Shown: piece by piece, positions 56,139-64,000 of the stretch
Numbering within the stretch: the stretch's first letter is position 1
Layout: the number at the start of each line of letters is the position of its first letter
NCBI RefSeq assembly: GCF_012489685.1
Contig: NC_080043.1
Location: 53,962,289 to 54,026,288 of the forward strand
Origin: Lotus japonicus
Taxonomy: Eukaryota > Streptophyta > Magnoliopsida > Fabales > Fabaceae
Direction of reading: 5' to 3'
DNA: 64,000 nucleotides
The notes under the pieces: model-generated
What the model was told of the DNA's origin: nothing
Database searches by the model: none
The model's input: only the letters and a program-made list of their open reading frames with translations
Made by a program: the position numbers and the translations under genes

Positions 56139-56931
56139 GAGAGTAAAATGCAATGTTAACTTGTTTGAAGTAATTGTAACGCCTTGTACTTTTAATTTCA
56201 TTTAAACTTTTTGTCTGTACTTTACTTTCAAGTTTAATCAATTCAGCTTTATTTCTTTACGTTTTATGTTTGTTTTAGCGCTTCTCCGGAGTTTTTCTTT
56301 TCTCTCACCGCCCCCCATGGTTTCCCCTTTTCTGAATTACGTCCGACGACATTGATGGTGTGCTTTATTTAACTAGGAATTCTGCTCAAATTTTGAATTG
56401 AGGCTTTCGTCACACCAATATTTCCCGTAAGAGCAGGTGTGGCCTCATCGGTTTTGCCTCGGCGAGGACTTATTATTGCTAGGGACCCAATGGCCATATA
56501 GGTTTACCCAGACTTATGCCTAGTTATGTTCGCGCGCCCATATTTCGGGGGGATTTTGGGATAAGAAGCTTATCTGCACACATCGCCGACGAGTGACGGC
56601 GAGCTGCGTCGGCTTTTCCGGAGTGATCCCCAGACATCAAGGTCGTGTTGGGATCGCCACCTTCAGGGAATTTTTCCCACCTAGCTCTCGCCGCAATTCA
56701 GTTTGATTGAAATTGCTGGATACAATTTTTGTATTTTCAATCAGACGTGATAGTCAACAAACTCCCAAGATGGAGAACAAGATCGTGTCTTTGTTTTTAC
56801 CATTCAGGCGCATTGGCCAACAGACTCTCGAAATGGAGAACAAGGATGTATCTTTATCTTTACACCTCCAATCTCTGTGAGGCGCGCTTGGCTGATCGCC
56901 CCCGTGCTGAAACCAGCTCCTTGTCAGTCCC
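56139..56931. other. Noncoding region between E0 antisense gene and integrase
   Basis: Separates convergent genes. 56395-56690 matches E1 39430-39815. Further on, the short motif ACTC-CGAAATGGAGAACAAG recurs (56761 and 56826) as an imperfect 65-bp duplication (AACAAACTCCCAAGATGGAG and AACAGACTCTCGAAATGGAG). No coding sequence seen. Confidence 0.6.
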
Positions 56932-58182
56932 TTAGCTGTAATAGTATTTTAGGCTCGCCGCGTTCCAGGAACGGGGCACTCTCCTTCCGTCCAAGCTTTC
57001 TAGGTGATAAGCTCCCTTCCCTAAGGCCTTCAAAATTCTGTAGGGGCCTTCCCAGATTGGACTCAGCTTATTCCCAGTGTTCCCGGTTCGCTTCTTTAAC
57101 ACCAGGTCCCCCTCCTGCATTGTCCTCGGTCGCACCTTTAAGTCATACTTTGCCGCAGCTCGCTATTTCATTGCTGCCTCTCTGATGCGAGCCTCATCGT
57201 GTGTTTCTGACAACAAATCTAACTCTACCACCATGTTGGCAGAGTTCTCGCCCTCAAAACGCGGCGCTGTTCGCCACGAGCTGTTGTCTATTTCTACGGG
57301 CAACATGGTGTCCGCCCCATAGGCCATCCTGAATGGAGTTTCCCTAGTGGTTGAGTGCTGCGTTGTATTGTAGGATCAGATTACAACTGGGAGTTCATCC
57401 AACCAGGCTCCCTTCGCCTCCGAGAGCCGGCGCTTCAATCCCCGTAAAATTACCTTGTTCGCCAACTCTGCTTGCCCGTTAGTTTGAGGATGTTCTACTG
57501 AAGAGAATCTTCTTTGGATACCCATTTCTTCGCAGAATTCTTTCGTTTGGTTACTTGCAAACTGCGTCCCGTTATCTGAAACGATCGCCCTTGGTACCCC
57601 GAATCGGCATACAATTCTTTTCCAGTAAAAACCCACGATCTTGGCTGTTGTAATGCTTGTGAGGGGCTCTGCTTCCACCCATTTGGTGAAGTAATCCACC
57701 TCTATGAGGATGAACTTCATTTGTGACCTGGCGGTGGGGAAAGGCCCAACGAGGTCAACTCCCCACATGGCGAAGGGCCATGGGGAGCTAATCGTGGCTA
57801 ACAGTTCCGCTGGGGCCCTGGGCAAGTCTGCAAACACTTGACATTTTACACATTTTTTCATGAATTCTGCACAGTCTTTTCTTATTGTAGGCCAATAAAA
57901 GCTTGCTCTGAGAACTTTGCTAGCCAGAGACCTTCCCCCGATGTGACTAGCACAAACCCCTCCATGAACCTCCGCCATGACAGCCTCGTATTTCCCGGGC
58001 GGGAGACATCTCAGGAGTGGCGAACTAAATCCTCGCCGAAAGAGTATCCCATCGAGTAGAGTGTAGTTCCCTGCCTCTCTTCTTTGTTCCTTCGAGTATT
58101 TTACCACCTCGCTTGGCTCACCCGCCAAGATGTCTACGATGGGGTCCATCCAGGTTTCTTGGCGGCCAACAGAGGCTACCAA
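56932..58182 (-). pseudogene. E0 integrase with GPY module
   Basis: Inserts element cDNA into the host genome. Minus strand from 58182: HHCC zinc finger (H-G-G-V-C-A-S-H, then C-V-K-C-Q, about 57840-57960), DDE core with GVDLVGPF (first Asp), VSDNGTQF (second Asp) and HPQTNGQAE (Glu), about 57470-57760. After a TGA at 57376-57378 (Trp expected) the text goes on through RETPFRMAYGA-type sequence, another stop near 57165, and the GPY module (GPYRILKALG, YHLESLDG, LKYYYS) at 56932-57135. All catalytic residues are present; the stops make it nonfunctional. Confidence 0.85.
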
Positions 58183-58215
58183 CTCTCCTTCAATGCTATG
58201 ATTAGCGAGCGTTTC

Positions 58216-59192
58216 CTAGATCACGCTCCCATTGTTTTCAAGCTTTCGAGTGCTGGCTAATCTTGCTAGGGCGTCCGCCCTTTGGTTCTGCGCCCTCGGC
58301 ACGTATTCAACTATCACCTCCTGTAGTCGACCCATTAGCAGTCGTACGCGCTCTAGATATTTCATCAAGGCCGACTCTTTCACATGGAATTCCCCATTCA
58401 CCTGGTTTGCTACTAGCAACGAGTCCGTCCTAACCAGCAGACTATCAATTTGTACCTCAATTGCTAGCTTCAGCCCGGCGATCAGGGCCTCATACTCTGC
58501 CTGGTTGTTGCTGGCTTTGAACTGGAATCTGAGGGACTGCTCCAATATCAATTCCCCAGGCCCTTGTAGTGTGACCGCTGCTCCACTTCCATTGTCATTT
58601 GATGACCCGTCGACGAACAATATCCATTGCGTGCTCACCTTCTCACCACCTTCCGGCGTCAATTCTACCACAAAATCGGTCAAAGTCTGCGCACCGACCT
58701 TCCCCCTTTTGTTGTATTGTAAACCATATTCTGACAATTCGACCGACCAAGCGACAAGTCTTCCGAAAAAATCTGGCTACTGCAACACCTGTCTCAAAGG
58801 AAGGTCAGTTCTTATTTTTACCTGAAAGCTTTGAAAGTAGGGTCTTAGGCGTCGGGCGGTAATGAGGACGGCGAGCGCCGCCTTCTCTATCTTCTGATAT
58901 CTAATTTCCTCCCCTTGGAGTGTATGGCTTATGAAGTAAATTAATTTTTGTTCTCCGTTTACCTCCTGAAGAATTACGGAGTTGATTGCATGATCAATGG
59001 CAGAAAAGTATAAGTGCAAAGGGAGGCCTTAGGTAGGTTTTGACAGCACAGGTGGCGCGGACAACATTTCTTTTAGGCGCTTAAAGGCTTCTTCGCATTC
59101 TGAGTTCCACTCAAACGCCGCATTCTTCTTTAGGCACTTGAAGAATGGGGCTGAATTGTCGCCCGAATGAGGGAGAAACCTAGACAGGGCTG
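58216..59192 (-). pseudogene. E0 RT-linked RNase H and archaeal-type RNase H
   Basis: Minus strand. 59187-59041 is the end of RT (SRFLPHSG, FKRLKEMLSAPPVL). 59019-58777 is the RNase H-like domain that follows RT (LYFSAIDHAINSVI, YQKIEKAALAVL). 58737-58216 is a second RNase H with FVDGSSN, NQAEYEALIAGL, VRTDS and NQRADALARLA, the archaeal-type domain known from TAT elements. TAA at about 59036-59038, TAG at about 58774 and TAG at 58216-58218 break the frame. Degrades RNA in RNA-DNA hybrids during reverse transcription. RT proper is on the other side of solo LTR F. Confidence 0.82.
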
Positions 59193-59699
59193 TGTAACAC
59201 CCCGATTTCGGTGGCGTCACTTTAGTAACCAAAAATAAACTTAATGCGGAAAAACGTGAATATATTTTTTTTTTATAATAACTAAGACGAGACTGAAATA
59301 AATAAACCCAACAATAACAATAATCAGAACTAATGTACGATATATATAACAGCCCCCGCTGTAGTAGCAACCTCGTCACGAGTAGACCTCCAGTGACGGA
59401 AAGAAAAGTGTAGCGCCCGAAGGCAATATGTACAGACTGAAAGTAAAGGTGAAGTGTCCGCAACACCATCCCTCAAAACTGAGAATCAGCTGGCCCATCG
59501 GCCTGAAACAAGACCTCCTAAGTCCAACCAACTCTCTGTGATTCCTGTAAAGAAACCACACAAAAAGCTATAGGTGGGAAACTACCCTGTCCCAAAAGAA
59601 ACAAATGATGTTCAGAGCTAAGACTCTACTCCTACACTAATCCCATCTCGAGGAGCTCACACCAGCACTAAGACCTACATGCTAGCGTGATCGTCGTCC

Positions 59700-59850
59700 G
59701 AATTCAAAATCCAGAACGACCTAGTCTATGTACATCATCCGTCATCCTCTCGCTACCGCTGCGCTCCTGTTCCAGCATCTCAACTCTAGTTCCCCCCGAA
59801 GGGTGAACCATCATGATCTAGTCCGCCAAAGACATCTGACAAAGGGCGTT
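59700..59850 (-). pseudogene. LTR-encoded ORF remnant (LTR F)
   Basis: Keeps CAG then ATG (near 59835) and the PSGG-type text with its G tract, then jumps to sequence near the usual stop. The core and hinge are deleted as in the LTRs of the 40260 element. Confidence 0.6.
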
Positions 59851-60544
59851 TGTCCGCCAAAGCACACACAGAAGACGCGAGGGTCAACTCCAAAGAATTA
59901 CGTAAATAATAGCACCAATAGATATAGATAAGAGAATAGCCACTTAGGCTTATAGCTAGGGATAACATCCTAGGGTTGCATATTCCATAATGAACTTAAC
60001 AGCAATAATAACAATTAACATGTTCCAAATAGGATTAACAAATAACAATCACATTCGACAACTAAATTAGTATGCATGTTGCATGATATGCAATGCAGGT
60101 TAACCCAGTCAACCGATATGCATTCCGGAACGGATGGACATCAACGGATCAGCCCTAGCACCAGCCACGGTGGGACCATTTCGGCCCGCGTGCCTCTTAC
60201 ACCACACAAAGGTAGTCAGATCAGCAGTAAACCCGTAGGCCTGCCATTTCGGTCTGCTACTAAGAGTCACCTAACAGCGCTCTTACGCGGAAATCCTGGT
60301 CTTATAACCAATTTTGGAATCCGCCGTGGTCCGGTATCTCGCCGTGTTTAAACCACTTAATGAGTGCATGCAATGCAGTGATTAGCCATACAACGTCTCC
60401 GACCTCACTCGACACGTCGCCACGTGTTCTAGCTAGATTAATGTCTCTAAAAGCTTACCCTAAGGTAAAGTCGATTCTGCGACAAAATACAATAATCATA
60501 AAATGAGTGCAAACACTCACGATGACTCTTCGGGTCATCAATGC

Positions 60545-60835
60545 TCTCACGAAGTTTCACGCTTCAGTGGAGTCTCACACCTTCACAAAGTCTCACGCTT
60601 CAGTGAAGTTTCATGCTCTCACAAGGTCTCACGCCTCAGTGGAGTTCCATGCTTTTCACAAGGTCTCACGCCTTAGTGAAGATCACGCATTCACAAGGTC
60701 TCACGCCTCAGTGAAGCTCCATGCTGTTCACGAGGTCTCACGCCTCAGTGAAGATCCATGCTTTCCACAAGGTCTCACGCCTCAGTGGAGTATCCCGCAT
60801 TCACAAGGTCTCACGCCTCAGTGAAGCTTCTCGGC
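60545..60835. repeat. Tandem repeat in LTR F
   Basis: About eight imperfect units of 33-40 bp around CACAAGGTCTCACGCCTCAG, alternating GTGAAG and GTGGAG after the core. Expanded form of the LTR B repeat at 16495-16640. Confidence 0.85.
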
Positions 60836-63115
60836 ACATCCCTTGGATGGCTAAACAAACTGCTCCCAGAGCGACTGAGTATCAACATACTCAGAACTCA
60901 CAATCTTTCTCAACCCTTGGATCCGACGACACTTCTCGCTTTCCACAACTAAGATTCAATCCTCAACTTGCACTCGAGATTGCTATCATTATTTACAGGT
61001 TTAGAGGTTGTTTAATATCCTTTTAGTCTTATCGCAAATCTTATGAGTCTTCAACATCCACCAAAATCCCAATTAACTCCCCGAGAATGTCTCGATCCAT
61101 CATAACCATAACAAGGCCCGAATCTCATTCGTCCTATCAAACTTTCTCAAAACTCTCAAAATAAAATCGGCATGACCTGCCCGCTATTCTCACTACTCAG
61201 AAACTCAGATTTCATAGCAGCAGCATAATTAACTCATCACAGTCAACAACATGTCATTTATCAATAAATCTCATCATAAACACTTAGCACTTAGCATATA
61301 AGGCATGCACCACACATCCTAGATTACCCACATAGCACATAGCATATAAGTCAATCTCAAAAACATTCAGTAGATTCATCATCTACATTGTCAGCCGAAG
61401 CCTCAGAAAACATTTTCCAATCACACACAATCCAGTGCATAAACAGTAAACAATGTCGAAAGCATCGACCCTAAGTATTAACTAGAGATTCAGTGAGAAG
61501 CCCTCACCTGTAGATTCTCCAGGACGATCTCCTAACACTTGTTCACAATCAAAGGCATGCTCCTCTGGGAATTCCTCAAAATCACCTTTAGAGCAAAACC
61601 ACAGAAATACTATCAGAATCTATCGAAAACTAAGCTATCGATACTTACTAAGGTTACTCGAAGTAATCTATACTCTAAGGTACGATAATCTAGCGCGAAA
61701 GACAAGTTTTCGGAAAGGAAATTTTCCTCCTCCCCCTTAATAGGGCTCGGCCACTATTCACAATTGTGGAGCTCGATTTTTCTTCGATCAAACTTGGTTC
61801 CTATGCTTTCATTAGCCGTAACTAAGGGTATTCTGAACTCGGAAAAATTATCGGATCAAAAACTGTCGCAGGGGTATTTTGGTCATGATTTTTAACTTAG
61901 AAATTTCAAAACTGAAATCCCAAAAACCAAATTTTGCAGGGACGTCACCAACGACGTTTATGACAACTAATCCTACTAGCACTAAGCTAAGGCGATAGTT
62001 TTCAGCCTAAAGGTTGAAGCTTTACTTAAAAAACTCCAAAAATGGGTATTTTAGGCTAAAATTGATTCCGGCGGAATTCCGGCGACATAACGGAAAATCT
62101 AACCCGGCAGAAGTGATCTTGGGCACATAAGGAAGAGGTTTAGAATCAGAAATGAAAGATTCGGGATAGTTTTGCAAAAACCCATAAACTATCAACTCAG
62201 AAAAGTCTACAGAAAAGCTATGGAAAAAGCGATCAGAGGTAAGGATTAGCGACTATACCTCGAAACCTTGAAGCAGCAACTGATTGATCGACGATCAAGC
62301 AAGAAATGAAGAAAATCTCTCCTCCTCCTCTCCTATGCAAACTCGCGGCCTCCTTGGGAAGAAATGGGTAGTTTTTGTGTTTTTTTTTCTCATTTCTTGG
62401 CTATATATAGAGGTTGGCAAAACGCGGTAAAATGAAAGTTTCGCGAATCTGATTTTTCCGGCTTCATTCTCCATGAATTCTTAGATATGTTTTGGCAAAA
62501 GAATTCCAAAACTATAAAGATGTCTCCTTGTATTTTTGGCAACTAATGCATAGTCGGTGTAAAACTATTTTACCCGATAAGTTGCTTTTTGCATCGAATG
62601 TCGGAATGGAAAACTTCCTTCTGAAGAAAGATTGAAATCATACAGAGAAATGGGTGTACGCGTGTAGAATATTCATTTGAAGCTTTGAATAGAAAAAGTC
62701 TTCATTGTCGAGAAATTCTAGGGTTTTGAAATACCAGGGTTTCAGTTTCGGCAAACTTCCGATGATTGGAATCGGACGTTCGTAGATCCTAGAGTTTCGC
62801 CTCGAAACGATTGTGATATATGGAAAAAGAGAAGTTCTAACATTTCTCTGAAGATTTTTGGAATTAACTTCCATCGTGCCTAAAAGTGAAAACTAGCTAT
62901 ATACTAGGGTTTCTGACCTAGGTTTCAGCGTATAACGATCGTGCTATAACTTTTATCGATTCTGGTACCATCCTTAGACTTTTCCTGAACTTTCTCCTTC
63001 ATAAATTTATTTCATTTAATCAACTCTTGTTCAGGTTTCCCTTCTCAATACATCAACCTAATCGTAAATGGAAATCTCTTCTACTTATTCTAAGCTTAAA
63101 AACTTGGGTCTTACA

Positions 63116-64000
63116 GGCTGCGATTCGTCCTGTCAGGCACTGCACTTCTTTTACACTGCTGGGGCTTTTCGTTTCTTGAATTGCTTTACACTTATCTGGA
63201 TTGATCTAAATCCCTCTAGACGTAATCATGAAGCCTAAAAACTTCTCGCCCTGTATACCAAAAGAACACTTCTCCGGATTGAGCCTCATATTATGCTTTC
63301 GGAGCCTACCAAAAGCTTCCGTCAAATCCTCATGATGGCTTGATCCTAAAACTGATTTCACGATCATATCATCGACATATACTTCCATGTTCCTCCCCAC
63401 TTGGCCTTCAAATACCCTTTCCATCAACCGTTGATACGTCGCTCCCGCATTTTTCAGCCCAAAGGGCATAGTTTGATAACAGTAGTTTACCCTAGCGGTC
63501 ATGAAGGTCGTTTTGTCTTCATCCGACGGGTGCATCTTGATTTGGTGATATCCTGAATAGGCATCCATCAAACTCAGCAGCTCATTTCCCGAAGCTCCAT
63601 CCACTAGCTTGTCTATGCTCGGTAATGGGTAAGAATCTTTCGGACACGCCTTATTCAGGTCTGTGTAGTCGACACGCATCCGCCATTTTCCGTTCGCCTT
63701 CTTTACCATTACTACATTCGCCAGCCAAGTAGGATACTTAATTTCTCGAATGAAATCTGCCGCCAGTAATTTGTTCACCTCTTGATGGATTGCCTTCTCC
63801 TTTTCATCGCCCATTCGCCGGCGTGTCTGAGTCACTGGTTTAATTCCAGGATTTAGTGCCAGCCTGTGGCAAATGAAGTTCGGGTCTATTTCTGGCATGT
63901 CCTTGTGACTCCAAGCAAAGAGATCCAAGTTCTCGCCCAATAGCCTTGAAAATCTTTGTTCCTAAGCCTCAGTCAGTCGGGGTCCCTATCTTGAGTGTCT
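63116..64000 (-). pseudogene. E0 reverse transcriptase
   Basis: Minus strand, entering from beyond the right edge. Readable from 63940: HKDMPEIDPNF, KPVTQTRRR, VVMVKKANGKWRMRVDYTDLNKAC, SLMDAYSGYHQI, TMPFGLKNAGATYQR, and the catalytic YVDDM (about 63370), then NPEKCSFG and KFLGFM. A TAG at 63203-63205 and solo LTR F (TSD GGCTG at 63116) end the frame before the thumb and RNase H. The upstream part reaches the window edge with a stop between 63941 and 64000. Typical gypsy RT, TAT-lineage by context. Confidence 0.87.

Larger units (their letters stand above)
59193..63115 (-). mobile_element. Solo LTR F, Tekay-like, in E0 pol
   Basis: 3,923 bp from TGTAACACCCCG to GGGTCTTACA with TSD GGCTG (59188-59192, 63116-63120). 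It splits E0 pol a little downstream of the RT core. Sense is minus: TATA motif CTATATATAGC at about 62400-62410, donor-like CAG|GTGAGGG at 61507, tandem repeat at 60545-60835, ORF remnant at 59700-59850. It shares the repeat type with LTR B but the ORF deletion with the element at 40260. Confidence 0.93.
30184..64000 (-). mobile_element. TAT-lineage gypsy element E0, runs off the window
   Basis: Host element of the right half of the window, on the minus strand. In plus order: 3' LTR (30184-30491); the antisense extra gene (31229-31683 continued at 54485-56138); a conserved noncoding block; then on the minus strand GPY module and integrase (56932-58182), archaeal-type RNase H and RT-associated RNase H (58216-59192), and RT (63116-64000). 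Protease, gag and the 5' LTR lie beyond the right edge. An antisense gene between integrase and 3' LTR and a second RNase H are features of the TAT clade (Retand, Grande, Tat). It is interrupted by E1 (31684-54479) and solo LTR F (59193-63115). Pol has several in-frame stops. Confidence 0.85.

Overview
The window reads as repeat-dense, probably pericentromeric or otherwise heterochromatic DNA of a flowering plant. The organism is most likely a eudicot, and a papilionoid legume is my best guess. That guess rests on the combination of element types: Tekay/Del-like gypsy LTRs of about 4 kb, a SIRE/Maximus-type LTR, TAT-lineage gypsy elements with an antisense extra gene, a TRIM, MULE-type MITEs and Helitron helicases. 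No intact host gene, rRNA, tRNA or CRISPR array is visible. Nearly all coding sequence belongs to transposons and most of it is broken. Element borders were set by reading target-site duplications (TSDs) directly; family names are assignments from motifs, not from database searches.

Layout. (1) 0.16-5.26 kb: two decayed minus-strand Helitron helicase copies; the first is split by a 265-bp MULE-type MITE, the second by a truncated Stowaway MITE. (2) 5.26-6.72 kb: AT-rich DNA with a 5'-truncated LINE tail and a foldback repeat. (3) 6.72-10.75 kb: a gutted LINE with an RRM/DUF4283-like ORF1, an endonuclease lacking its active-site segment and no reverse transcriptase; a 266-bp TRIM sits in its 3' part. 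(4) 11.09-21.12 kb: a four-element nest in which a 392-bp MITE carries a 4.3-kb solo LTR (A), which in turn carries a SIRE-type solo LTR and another 4.1-kb solo LTR (B). (5) 21.1-30.2 kb: AT-rich DNA, solo LTR C, and a three-exon gene fragment cut by it. (6) 30.18 kb to the window end: an old TAT-lineage gypsy element, E0, lying minus-strand with its gag beyond the window. A second TAT element, E1 (31684-54479), sits inside the antisense gene of E0. E1 itself contains solo LTR D, a complete but gutted Tekay-like element (40260-48857) and solo LTR E. Solo LTR F splits the E0 pol gene between reverse transcriptase and RNase H.

The TAT elements share one plan. On the minus strand the order is gag, protease, RT, RNase H, archaeal-type RNase H, integrase. 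An extra gene with a PF04195-like domain and a coiled coil runs on the plus strand between integrase and the 3' LTR. E0 keeps pol but with many stops; E1 keeps gag and protease but has lost RT to integrase.

The observation I would follow first is a protein family of unknown function encoded inside the roughly 4-kb LTRs themselves. It is seen in five readable copies (A, B, C, E and, more distantly, D) and as deleted remnants in three others. In every copy the start codon directly follows an AG, and a GT[G/T]AG-type donor is kept about 1.5 kb upstream, as if the LTR held a spliced gene.
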